Assembly: GCF_017309955.1 (NCBI RefSeq)
Contig: NZ_CP021248.1
Location: 434,001-498,000, forward strand
Source: Novosphingobium sp. KA1
Lineage (GTDB): Bacteria > Pseudomonadota > Alphaproteobacteria > Sphingomonadales > Sphingomonadaceae
DNA length: 64,000 bases
Direction of reading: 5' to 3'
Below the pieces are notes generated by a model. That model was given only the letters and a program-made list of their open reading frames with translations, did not search any database and was not told the DNA's origin. Every line of letters begins with the position of its first letter. Positions within the stretch are counted from its first letter, which is position 1. The translations under genes were made by a program, and so were the position numbers. Positions 40,145 to 48,732 of the stretch are shown here, piece after piece.

Positions 40145-40833
40145 GACCGCATACCGAACAGCATCTCATATCTCGGATTGGCTGGCTGCGCGCCGCCGTG
40201 CTGGGGGCGAACGATGGCATCGTGTCCACCGCCAGCCTGATCCTGGGAGTGGCGGCATCAGGCGCGGACCGCCCTGCAATCCTGGTGGCGGGCGTGGCCG
40301 GGCTGGTGGCAGGAGCCATGTCGATGGCGGCGGGCGAGTTTGTCTCGGTCAGCTCGCAATCGGATACCGAGCGATCGGACATGGTGCGGGAGAAGCAGGA
40401 GCTGGCCAGCGCACCCGATGCCGAACTGGCCGAACTGTCGGGGATCTACGAAAGCCGCGGCGTCGATCCCGAAACCGCCCGGAAGGTAGCCCAGCAAATG
40501 ACCGCCTTCGATGCGCTGGGCACCCATGCGCGCGACGAATTGCACATCACCGCCATGACTGAGGCGCGCCCGGTGCTGGCGGCCTTCACCTCTGCCGGCA
40601 CGTTCACCGCCGGAGCCGCCCTGCCGCTGGTGCTAGCGGCGCTGCTGCCGATGGCGCTGGTGGTGCCGGGGCAGGCCGTGGGCTCGATCATGTTCCTCGC
40701 ACTGCTAGGGGCGGTGGGCGCCAAAGCCGGCGGAGCCAAACCGCTGCGCCCGGTGTCCCGCGTTGTCTTCTGGGGCGCGCTGGCGATGGGGCTTACAGCC
40801 GCAATCGGGAATCTGGTGGGCACGAGTGTGTAA
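40141..40833 (+). CDS. VIT1/CCC1-family iron/manganese transporter
   Basis: 230 residues. The N-terminal helix carries the family motif LGANDGIVSTASLILGVAASG, helix two AGAMSMAAGEFVSVSSQSDTE, then a charged cytosolic metal-binding domain with conserved Glu residues (MVREKQELASAPDAELAEL). Three further helices follow. The family moves Fe2+ or Mn2+ out of the cytosol in exchange for protons. It ends the cytochrome b561 / HTH / VIT operon. Confidence 0.9.
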   Translation: MRPHTEQHLISRIGWLRAAVLGANDGIVSTASLILGVAASGADRPAILVAGVAGLVAGAMSMAAGEFVSVSSQSDTERSDMVREKQELASAPDAELAELSGIYESRGVDPETARKVAQQMTAFDALGTHARDELHITAMTEARPVLAAFTSAGTFTAGAALPLVLAALLPMALVVPGQAVGSIMFLALLGAVGAKAGGAKPLRPVSRVVFWGALAMGLTAAIGNLVGTSV

Positions 40834-41372
40834 AAGGTCGCGCAACGGCCGAAATGGGGCAGTTCGTGGAACGACCACCATGATGCGTTGGCGAGCTAAA
40901 ACCGGGCAGTCCTTAGCCAGCCCAATTTCTGCTGTTCTGCTGACCATATTAGGCAGAGGTAGTGTGTTCGCTACCGGCCCAGTTCTGTCCGCCTGGGATG
41001 CCGACCGGGCGATCCTGCTAGGTCGGCTTAGGACGGCAACTGCCGTTCGGAATGTCACGTGCGAATGTCGGCAATGTCCCAGCCCCAGTCATAAGCGGAC
41101 CGACCGGTCGTTGACACACCATTTTTCCACTCGAGCGACTTGGATGGGCGCGTGCGTGCCGACCACACATGACCCGTCGTGCGGCCGTTATTCGCCGCTG
41201 TCTTCTCGCCGCCTCTCGAGAAAGCCATCGACGCCAGAGCCCTCGACATCTCCTGTGTGGAGCTCTGCCAGAGCCTGGGCCTGGGCGACAGCTTGCGCAG
41301 CGGTGCGCAGCACTGCTCCATGCTTTGAGAACGGCGGAGCAATATTCGACCACGGTAGCGGCGGGATAGTCC
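40834..41372. other. 539-base stretch upstream of IS21, no clear gene
   Basis: No convincing gene. A minus-strand frame ending at 41188 (SKHGAVLRTAAQAVAQAQAL, then LHTGDVEGSGVDGFLERRRE) has coding-like composition and could be the 3' end of a gene cut by the IS21 element at 41373, but no family was recognised. Elsewhere the stretch resembles the degenerate filler seen at 33.2-33.9 kb. Confidence 0.35.
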
Positions 41373-41430
41373 TGCTGCGGGCGGCGTAAAAGTCGTCCAC
41401 CTTGAAGCCTTTCTGCCGAGTCAAGGAAGT

Positions 41431-42939
41431 GTGGGGATCTACAGCGTGGAACTTTATCTTCAGGTCCGTCTGGCTTGCGCGGATGGCATGAGCCAACGGG
41501 CGGCGGCGAAGCGTTTCAATGTGTCGCGCGATACGGTACGCAAGATGCTGTCGTTTTCATCGCCGCCGGGTTACCGGCGCCAGTCCGTACCGCAGCGCCC
41601 GAAGCTGGACGGGTTTGTGGCGATCATTGATGGATGGCTTGAGGGTGACCGCAGTGTCCCGCGCAAGCAACGCCATACGGCGAAGCGGGTATTCGACCGT
41701 TTGCGCACCGAGCATGGTTTCACCGGCGGCTATACGATCATCAAGGATTACATCCGGGAGCGCGAACAGCGCAGCCGGGAGATGTTCGTGCCGCTGGCGC
41801 ACCCTGCGGGAGATGCGCAGGCCGATTTCGGGGAAGCGCTGGTGGAGATCGGCGGGGTGGAGCAGAAGGCCTACTTCTTCGCGCTCGATCTGCCGCACAG
41901 TGATGCCTGCTATGTGCGGGCCTATCCGGCGGCGGTGGCGGAGGCCTGGGTGGACGGACACGTTCATGCCTTCGCGTTCTTCGGCGCGGTACCGCGCTCG
42001 ATCGTCTATGACAACGATCGCTGCCTTGTGGCGAAGATCCTGCCCGACGGCACGCGGCAGCGTGCAACATTGTTCAGCGCTTTCCTGTCACATTACGTGA
42101 TCCGCGACCGCTATGCCCGCCCCGGCAAGGGGAACGAGAAGGGCAATGTGGAGGGGCTGGTAGGCTATTGCCGGCGCAACTTCATGGTCCCGATCCCGAA
42201 GTTCCCGACCTGGGAGGCGTTCAACCTGTGGCTGGAGGAGCAATGCCGCAAGCGCCAGCAGGACAAGGTGCGCGGGGAGAGCGAGACGATCGGCGAGCGC
42301 CTGCAGCGCGATCTTGCCGCCATGCAGCCTCTTGCCGCTACACCCTTCGAGGCCTGCGATCAGACCGGCGGGCGGGTCTCCTCGCAATCGCTGGTGCGCT
42401 ACAAGACCAACGATTATTCGGTTCCGGTGGCCTGGGGCCATCAGGAGGTCTGGATCAGGGCCTATGTCGATGTGGTGGTGATCGGTTGCCGCAGCGAAGT
42501 CATAGCCCGTCATCCCCGTTGCTATGCCCGCGAGGAGGTTATCTTCGACCCGCTCCATTATCTCCCGCTGATCGAGCAGAAGATCAACGCATTCGACCAG
42601 GCCGCCCCTTTGCAGGACTGGGATCTGCCCGAAGCGTTCACGACACTGCAGCGGTTGATGGAAGGGCGCATGCACAAACATGGCAGGCGCGAATATGTTC
42701 AGGTGCTGCGCCTGCTGGAAACGTTCACCCTCGCCGATCTTCAGGCGGCGGTGGAACAGGCCATCGATCTTGGCGCCATCGGCTTCGATGCCGTCAAGCA
42801 CCTCGTCCTGTGCCGGGTCGAACGCGTGCCGCCCAGGCTGGACCTGGACGTCTATCCCTTCCTCCCACGCACCACGGTCGAGAAGACCGTTGCCAGAGCC
42901 TATCTGAGCCTGCTGTCCGACAGGCAGGAGGCCGCATGA
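41431..42939 (+). CDS. istA: IS21 transposase IstA
   Basis: 502 residues from GTG 41431: GIYSVELYLQVRLACADGMS with an HTH (SQRAAAKRFNVSRDTVRKML), then the DDE core with AQADFGEALVEIGG, RSIVYDNDRCLVAK and the glutamate in KGNEKGNVEGLVGYCRRNF. The C-terminal domain (about 340-500) is complete. It differs from the IstA at 21126-22631, so two IS21 lineages are present. Confidence 0.92.
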   Translation: MGIYSVELYLQVRLACADGMSQRAAAKRFNVSRDTVRKMLSFSSPPGYRRQSVPQRPKLDGFVAIIDGWLEGDRSVPRKQRHTAKRVFDRLRTEHGFTGGYTIIKDYIREREQRSREMFVPLAHPAGDAQADFGEALVEIGGVEQKAYFFALDLPHSDACYVRAYPAAVAEAWVDGHVHAFAFFGAVPRSIVYDNDRCLVAKILPDGTRQRATLFSAFLSHYVIRDRYARPGKGNEKGNVEGLVGYCRRNFMVPIPKFPTWEAFNLWLEEQCRKRQQDKVRGESETIGERLQRDLAAMQPLAATPFEACDQTGGRVSSQSLVRYKTNDYSVPVAWGHQEVWIRAYVDVVVIGCRSEVIARHPRCYAREEVIFDPLHYLPLIEQKINAFDQAAPLQDWDLPEAFTTLQRLMEGRMHKHGRREYVQVLRLLETFTLADLQAAVEQAIDLGAIGFDAVKHLVLCRVERVPPRLDLDVYPFLPRTTVEKTVARAYLSLLSDRQEAA

Positions 42940-43709
42940 GCGATCAGGCTCCGGAGATCCTTCTCGCTCACCATCTCAAGGCACTCAAGCTGCCTACGTG
43001 CCTGCGAGAGCATCACAAGCTTGCCCGGCAATGTGCCGCTGAAGGCGTCGATCATATCCGCTTCCTCGCCCGTCTCGTCGAGATGGAGATGATCGACAGG
43101 GAGCGTCGTATGGTCGAGCGGCGCATCAAGGCCGCGCGCTTCCCCGCCGTCAAAAGCCTCGACAGCTTCGACTTCGCCGCCATCCCCAGGCTCAACAAGA
43201 TGCAGGTGCTCGAGATGGCGCGGTGCGAGTGGATCGAGCGGCGTGAGAACGCCATCGCTCTGGGGCCATCAGGCACCGGAAAGACGCACGTAGCGTTGGG
43301 GCTCGGACTGGCAGCATGCCAGAAAGGACTGTCGGTGGGCTTCACCATCGCGGCAGCGCTGGTCAGCGAAATGATGGAGGCCCGCGACGAGCGCCGTCTT
43401 CGTCTTCTGCGCTTCCAGAAGCAGATGGCCGGATACAAGCTGCTCATCATCGACGAACTGGGCTTTGTGCCGCTCTCCAAGACCGGCGCCGAACTGTTGT
43501 TCGAGTTGATCTCCCAGCGTTACGAACGCGGCTCCACCTTCATCACCAGCAACCTGCCCTTCGACGAATGGACCGAAACCTTCGGATCTGAGCGTCTCAC
43601 AGGCGCGCTCCTCGATCGCCTGACCCATCACGTCAGCATCCTCGAGATGAACGGCGAAAGCTATCGCCTCGCGCACAGCCGGGCCCGCAAGGCCAAAACC
43701 AGACCCTGA
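42936..43709 (+). CDS. istB: IS21 helper ATPase IstB
   Basis: 257 residues from the ATG that overlaps the istA stop. Walker A is LGPSGTGKTHVALGLG, Walker B LLIIDELGFV, sensor FITSNLPFDEW. The C terminus is basic (SRARKAKTRP). A longer upstream frame overlaps istA and is not the start. ATP-dependent target-selection partner of IstA. Confidence 0.93.
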   Translation: MSDQAPEILLAHHLKALKLPTCLREHHKLARQCAAEGVDHIRFLARLVEMEMIDRERRMVERRIKAARFPAVKSLDSFDFAAIPRLNKMQVLEMARCEWIERRENAIALGPSGTGKTHVALGLGLAACQKGLSVGFTIAAALVSEMMEARDERRLRLLRFQKQMAGYKLLIIDELGFVPLSKTGAELLFELISQRYERGSTFITSNLPFDEWTETFGSERLTGALLDRLTHHVSILEMNGESYRLAHSRARKAKTRP

Positions 43710-43720
43710 AAATTACACCA

Positions 43721-43773
43721 ATGCCGGGGGGAGTGGCCCTCGGGCTACGCCCTCACGCCACTCCCCCCGGCAT
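43721..43773. terminator. Perfect 17-bp hairpin after istB
   Basis: ATGCCGGGGGGAGTGGC (43721-43737) pairs perfectly with GCCACTCCCCCCGGCAT (43757-43773). The loop is 19 bases and itself partly self-complementary (CTCGGGC / GCCCTCA). It lies 12 bases after the istB stop inside the element. Very strong hairpin; transcription termination or protection from read-through is likely. Confidence 0.6.
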
Positions 43774-43944
43774 GTAACACGATGGCCTGGTTTTACGCCG
43801 CCGAATGGCCGACTTTTGCTCCGCCGTTGACACCCGACCGTGATAATCTCCGACATGACCGCTCTCCTGTGTGGATCGTTCCAGCCCCACCTTCGCACAT
43901 CAATGCCGTCGGGGGGCGGTCACATCATCAAAGCCGTTCTGACC

Positions 43945-44856
43945 CTAGATTACAGGAACACCTTGCTGGTCCATTATCTGTGCCAGATGCTGAATCAGCA
44001 GGGAAGCTGGAACTGATAACGTCCGTCCCGACGCGCTGACAATTGAAAGCGTGGACAGGTCGATCCGCTCGTCGGACAACGGGACGAAGATCAGGCTGCC
44101 CGCCTGAATCTCGCTGATCGCGTCGAAGGCGGTCAGCAATCCCACCCCCGCACCGCGCATTGTCAGCGACTTGATCAGCCCGATGCTGCTGACTTCCGCC
44201 ACGGCGCGGGGCGGCCCCCCGACATGGCGCCCCCAGGCGATGTCGAACACGCGGCGCAGCGACAATGTTTCGCTGGGCACGATCAGCGGATGGCTGGCGC
44301 ATTCGGCCAGCGATATTTCCTTACGGCCGGCCAGCGGATGGTCGGGATGCACCACCAGCCCCAGTCGATAGATCATCGTCCGGTCAAGCCGGATCACCGG
44401 ATTATTGGGCGGGTTGAAGGTCACGCCGACATCGATGTCGCCCGCCATCACCTGATCGATCACCCCCTGCGCGCCGAACACCTCCATGCGGAACTGGATG
44501 GCGGGATAGCGTTGCTGGAAGGACGCGACCGCCTCGGCGATGAACTCCGTCGCGCCCTCGACCAGCCCGATGACGACGCTGCCCCTGCGCAGCCCGACCA
44601 GATTGTCGATTTCCGACCGGATGCGTTGCAGGTCGCGACGCCAGCGGCGCACCCCGTCGATCAGCAATTCCCCCGCCGCCGTCATGCGCATGCCGGTGGG
44701 GGTGCGTTCGAACAGCTGGGTGCCCATTTCCTCCTCCAGCTGGATGATCTGGCGGTCGACCGCCGACGGGGCGATGTGCAGCACATCGGCCGCGCGGCGC
44801 AGCCCGCCCCGCCGGGCGACTTCGTCGAAATACAGGGCAGCCCGGCTGAGGAGCAT
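43945..44856 (-). CDS. LysR-type regulator of the purine operon
   Basis: 303 residues. N-terminal winged HTH (about 5-62: LYFDEVARRGGLRRAADVLH, APSAVDRQIIQLEEEMGTQL, FERTPTGMRMTAAG), then the two-lobed inducer domain (90-300). It is divergent from the TonB receptor gene with 163 bases between. An exact inverted repeat (44875-44897) of LysR-box form lies close to its own start, so autoregulation and activation of the operon by a purine or downstream metabolite are expected. The closest known analogy is HpxR-type control of hpx genes, but the ligand is not readable here. Confidence 0.88.
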   Translation of the reverse strand: MLLSRAALYFDEVARRGGLRRAADVLHIAPSAVDRQIIQLEEEMGTQLFERTPTGMRMTAAGELLIDGVRRWRRDLQRIRSEIDNLVGLRRGSVVIGLVEGATEFIAEAVASFQQRYPAIQFRMEVFGAQGVIDQVMAGDIDVGVTFNPPNNPVIRLDRTMIYRLGLVVHPDHPLAGRKEISLAECASHPLIVPSETLSLRRVFDIAWGRHVGGPPRAVAEVSSIGLIKSLTMRGAGVGLLTAFDAISEIQAGSLIFVPLSDERIDLSTLSIVSASGRTLSVPASLLIQHLAQIMDQQGVPVI

Positions 44857-44874
44857 GAGGAAGTCTCCGTCTAA

Positions 44875-44897
44875 ACTGTTCTCATTATGCGAACAGT
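44875..44897. promoter_or_regulatory. LysR-type operator between regulator and operon
   Basis: ACTGTTC (44875-44881), nine bases, then GAACAGT (44891-44897): a perfect seven-base inverted repeat containing TTC-N9-GAA, i.e. a T-N11-A LysR box. It is 19 bases from the regulator start and 122 bases from the TonB receptor start. Confidence 0.65.
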
Positions 44898-45019
44898 CAT
44901 TGCGATAATCTGCGATGGATCAGCACAGGTTTCAATGGCAGATTTTGTGCAACGGCAAAATCGAGAGGGCGAATCAAAGAGCGATCAGCCGGTCGTCCTG
45001 TCGAAAAGGGGGTATGTGA

Positions 45020-47323
45020 ATGTTGAATCTGCGGTTGAAATCGACGTTTCTGGCCAGCACCATGATATCCGTCCTGTTGGGCGCAGGGGTCGCCGCCCAT
45101 GCAGCAGAGGCACCCGCCGCCGGGGGCGCGGCAGAGGATAGCGCCTATGCCGAGGGTGAGATCATCGTCACCGGCGAAAAGCAGCAGACCACGCTTCAGC
45201 GCGCGCCGCTGGCGATCACGGCGATTTCAGCCGATACTCTGGCCCAGTCCAACATCACCCAGCTGATCGACATGAACGGCTTTGTGCCGGGCCTGACCAT
45301 CGCCAACAGCGGCAGTTTTGTGCGGGTCGTGTCGATCCGTGGCGTGGGCTATGAAGCGTCCGACAATCTGAGCGCGCAGCCCGGCACCTCCTTCCACATC
45401 GATGGCGTCTATGTCGTCAGCCCCTATGCGTTGCAACAGGATTTCCTGGACCTTCAGCGGGTAGAGGTGCTGCGTGGCCCGCAGGGCACCGTCTTCGGCC
45501 AGAGCGCGACCGGCGGCATCATCAACGCCATCGCCGCCAGGCCCGACACCCAGGCGCTCAGCGGATCGACCCAGCTGGAACTGGGCAATTACGATCTGGT
45601 GCGCGGCACCGCAACGCTGAACGTCCCGATCAGCGACACGCTGGCCGTGCGCGGCACCGTGCAGCGCTATTATCACAAGGGTTTCGCGCGCCAGACCGGC
45701 CTCAGCCCGGCCTATGGCCGCTACGGGCTGGACGATGCCGACCGTATTTCGGCCAAGATTTCACTGCTGTGGACACCGACCGACACATTTTCCGCCCAGC
45801 TGACGGCGCAATATTTCAACGCCGACGAACATGGCGCCGCGCAGAAGAATGTCGACGATATCGACACCGATCCGCGCCGCATTTCCCAGGATTATGCGAA
45901 CAAGTACAAGCTCGACTTCTTCCTGACCTATGCCGACCTGCAATATGATATGGGCTTTGCGACGCTCAAGTCGCTCAGTTCCTACCAGACGACGCGCAAC
46001 CACAACCAGATCGACGTCGACCGGTCCACCTATGCCCAGACCGGTGCCTATGATGCCCAGCCCTATTGGAACAACAGCGTTGACGCCTTCAGCCAGGAAT
46101 TCAACCTGACTTCGAACGGCGAAGGGCCGCTCAGCTACATTGCCGGCGCCTATTTCCTCTATCAGAAGCTGGGCCAGGACATATTGGAATATCGCGGCAC
46201 GGACGCGAACCCGGTCTATAATCTGACCCTGCCGCTGACCTTCGCCAACTATCCCTATAATCTCGATTATGCGCTCAACAGTCGGCAGAAGCGCTATAGC
46301 TATGCCGGTTTTGCCCAGGCCAAGTACAAGCTGGCCGACACGGTCAGCGCGACGCTGGGGCTGCGCTACGCCCATGATGATTTCAAGAGCAGCAACAGCA
46401 CGCTGTTCGATATTTTCGGGCCCACCGTGCATGCGAAAACCAGCGAAAATGCGCTGACCGGCAAGGGCGAGGTCGATTTCGAACTGACCCCGCGCAACAT
46501 GGTCTATGCCAGCATCTCGCGCGGGTACAAGCCGGGCGGCGTCAGCAACAACAGCACGCCGTTGCTGGTGCCGCTGACCTATGAGCCGGAATATGTCTGG
46601 TCCTATGAGATCGGCGCGAAGAACCGCTTTGCCGACGGCCGGGTGACGCTGAACACCGCTGCCTTCTTCTATGACTACAAGAATCTGCAATATCAGATGG
46701 AGGATCCGATCCCCTATCAGGGCGGCGTGTCGAACGTGCCCAAGACGCGGATCTGGGGTGCGGAGGCGGAGGCCACGGTCGAACTGACCGGGAAGCTCAA
46801 GCTGGATGGCAATGTCACCTATCTCGATGGCGAACTGGTGGGCGATTATATCACGCTGGACCCGTCCCGCGCCCATGCCGCCACGCTGGCCGCCGCCGCG
46901 CTGGGTTATGGCCCCTTCGATGCCTATACCATCGCGCTGCGGGCGCAGCAGACCCGCAACACCAACGGCAATGTGCCGCCCAAACTGCCCAAATGGCAGG
47001 GCGCGGTCGGCGCGACCCACACGCTGGACATCGGTTCGCTGGGCACGCTCAAATCGCATGCGGAACTCATCTATCGCGGCAAGTTCCAGTATCGCATCTT
47101 CAACGACGGCGCCCGCGACGTGGTGCCCGCCTATACGCAGGTGAACGCCAATTTCGCCTTCACCCCGCAGGACAGCGGCTGGACGCTGGGCGTCACCGTG
47201 TCGAACATCTTCGACAGGAACGGCATCGCCTCGCGCTATTCCAACCCGTTCGGCAGCTTCACGACCAGCGACATGTACATCCCGCCGCGCCAGGTCATCG
47301 CATCGGTGAAATATGACTTCTGA
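45020..47323 (+). CDS. TonB-dependent outer-membrane receptor
   Basis: 767 residues. A signal peptide (LKSTFLASTMISVLLGAGVA, cleavage after AHA) is followed by a TonB-box-like EGEIIVTGEKQQ and the plug domain (about 50-170, with VRVVSIRGVGYEASD and VEVLRGPQGTVFGQSATGG). The beta-barrel runs to the C-terminal aromatic VIASVKYDF. This sphingomonad-type receptor would import a substrate across the outer membrane with TonB energy. It is the first gene of the purine operon and overlaps the permease gene by 11 bases, so its substrate is most likely a purine or purine derivative (inference). Confidence 0.88.
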   Translation: MLNLRLKSTFLASTMISVLLGAGVAAHAAEAPAAGGAAEDSAYAEGEIIVTGEKQQTTLQRAPLAITAISADTLAQSNITQLIDMNGFVPGLTIANSGSFVRVVSIRGVGYEASDNLSAQPGTSFHIDGVYVVSPYALQQDFLDLQRVEVLRGPQGTVFGQSATGGIINAIAARPDTQALSGSTQLELGNYDLVRGTATLNVPISDTLAVRGTVQRYYHKGFARQTGLSPAYGRYGLDDADRISAKISLLWTPTDTFSAQLTAQYFNADEHGAAQKNVDDIDTDPRRISQDYANKYKLDFFLTYADLQYDMGFATLKSLSSYQTTRNHNQIDVDRSTYAQTGAYDAQPYWNNSVDAFSQEFNLTSNGEGPLSYIAGAYFLYQKLGQDILEYRGTDANPVYNLTLPLTFANYPYNLDYALNSRQKRYSYAGFAQAKYKLADTVSATLGLRYAHDDFKSSNSTLFDIFGPTVHAKTSENALTGKGEVDFELTPRNMVYASISRGYKPGGVSNNSTPLLVPLTYEPEYVWSYEIGAKNRFADGRVTLNTAAFFYDYKNLQYQMEDPIPYQGGVSNVPKTRIWGAEAEATVELTGKLKLDGNVTYLDGELVGDYITLDPSRAHAATLAAAALGYGPFDAYTIALRAQQTRNTNGNVPPKLPKWQGAVGATHTLDIGSLGTLKSHAELIYRGKFQYRIFNDGARDVVPAYTQVNANFAFTPQDSGWTLGVTVSNIFDRNGIASRYSNPFGSFTTSDMYIPPRQVIASVKYDF

Positions 47324-48731
47324 TCGCGTCCTGCCCCATCCGGTGGACCATGTCCCGCCGGCGGGGGCGCTGGGGGCCCTGGCCTTCCAGCATGTGCTGA
47401 CCATGTATGCAGGGGCGATCACCGTGCCCCTGCTGGTCGCCTCCGCGCTGCACCTGTCGGCGCAGGACACCGCCTATCTGGTCAGCGCCGACCTGTTCGC
47501 CTGCGGGCTGGTCACGCTGCTGCAATGTCTGGGTCTGGGTCTGGGTCTGGGCCGGGGCGGCGACCGGGGCGGGGTGGGCATTCGCCTGCCCATCATCATG
47601 GGCGTGACCTTCGTGGGCGTGATGCCCGCCATCGCCATCGCCAGCCAGCCGGGTCTGGGCCTGCCGGGCGTCTATGGCGCGGCCATCGCCGCCGGGCTGA
47701 TCGTCCTGCCGCTGGTTCCGCTGGTCGGACGGCTGCGGCGGGTGCTGACCCCCACCGTCACCGGTACCGCCATGCTGCTGATCGGCCTGTCGCTGATGGG
47801 CGTGGCGGTGGACTGGGCCGCCGGCGGGCAGGGCGCCGCCGACTATGGCGCGCCTGTCCATCTGCTGCTGTCGGGCGGCACCGTCGCGGTGATCTTGCTG
47901 GTGACGCGGCTGGGCACCGGCTTCCTGGCCAATTGCGCGATCCTGACTGGCATGGCGGCGGGCTATGCCGTCGCGGCGGCCATGGGGCTGGTGGATTTTT
48001 CCAGCGCCGCCGCCGCGCCCGTGCTGCAACTGGTCACGCCCTTCCATTTCGGCCTGCCCCTGTTCGACCCGGCGGCCATCGCATCCATGGTGGTGGTGCT
48101 GCTGATCACGCTGGTGGAATCCAGCGGCATGCTGACCATGATGGGCGACATGGTCGATCGCCCGGTGACGACGCGCGACCTGTCGCGCGGGCTGCGCGCC
48201 GATTGTCTGGGCGCGGTCATTGGCGGCCTGTTCAACAGCTTTCCCTATACATCCTATGCTCAGAATATCGCGCTGGTGAACATGACGGGGGTGCGCAGCC
48301 GGTTCGTCTGCGTCGGCGCGGGCGCGATGATGCTGGTGCTGGCCCTGTTCCCCCGGCTGTCCGCGCTGGTCGCCGCCGTGCCGCCCAGCGTGCTGGGCGG
48401 GGCCGCGCTGGTGCTGTTCGGCATGGTTGCGGCGTCGGGCATCCGTTCGCTCGCGGCGGCGGGGCTGGACCGCTCGCGCGAGGATCTGCTGGTCGTCGCG
48501 ATCAGCCTGGGCGTGGGCCTGATCCCCACTTTTTCCGACCGTTTCTTCGCCGCGGCCCCGGCTGCGCTGGCGCCCTTCACCCATAGCGGTGTGCTGCTGG
48601 GCATTGTCACGGCGATCCTGCTCAACATCATCCTTGGCACCGGGCGCGCAACGGACAGCGCTTTTGCCGGGGAATCCGACATCCACAATCAACACGTGCC
48701 GGCACCCCATGCCGGCCACGCAGGAGGCTGA
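47313..48731 (+). CDS. NCS2 (uracil-xanthine) purine permease
   Basis: 472 residues, about 12-14 helices. It carries VDHVPPAGALGALAFQHVLT near the N terminus, the TM8 region LVTPFHFGLPLFDPAAIASM, then VESSGMLTMMGDMV. The NAT signature region is SYAQNIALVNMTGVRSRFVC, with the conserved Gln-Asn. This is the XanQ/UapA/HpxP family of proton-coupled purine carriers in the inner membrane. It starts inside the end of the TonB receptor gene and ends one base before the first oxygenase, indicating one transcript. Urate or xanthine is the likely substrate. Confidence 0.9.
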   Translation: MTSDRVLPHPVDHVPPAGALGALAFQHVLTMYAGAITVPLLVASALHLSAQDTAYLVSADLFACGLVTLLQCLGLGLGLGRGGDRGGVGIRLPIIMGVTFVGVMPAIAIASQPGLGLPGVYGAAIAAGLIVLPLVPLVGRLRRVLTPTVTGTAMLLIGLSLMGVAVDWAAGGQGAADYGAPVHLLLSGGTVAVILLVTRLGTGFLANCAILTGMAAGYAVAAAMGLVDFSSAAAAPVLQLVTPFHFGLPLFDPAAIASMVVVLLITLVESSGMLTMMGDMVDRPVTTRDLSRGLRADCLGAVIGGLFNSFPYTSYAQNIALVNMTGVRSRFVCVGAGAMMLVLALFPRLSALVAAVPPSVLGGAALVLFGMVAASGIRSLAAAGLDRSREDLLVVAISLGVGLIPTFSDRFFAAAPAALAPFTHSGVLLGIVTAILLNIILGTGRATDSAFAGESDIHNQHVPAPHAGHAGG

Positions 48732-48732
48732 A

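Larger units (their letters stand above)
41373..43832 (+). mobile_element. IS21-family insertion sequence (second, unrelated copy)
   Basis: istA and istB are intact and in the usual overlap. The inverse complement of the right end (TGTCAACGGCGGAGCAAAAG, ending 43832) aligns with the left sequence TGCTGCGGGCGGCGTAAAAG at 41373, both beginning TG. A second AAAA-type repeat lies inside the right end. No flanking target duplication was found, so the left boundary is provisional or a later deletion removed it. The element lies just outside the purine operon, upstream of its regulator. Confidence 0.75.

Noticed and set aside
41188..41372. Gene 3' end cut by the second IS21
   Set aside because: The frame looks coding-like but no family is recognised and no other half was found; not called as a gene.
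41373..43832. Target-site duplication of the second IS21
   Set aside because: Flanks of the proposed ends (tagtcc and cccgac) do not match, so no duplication is claimed.
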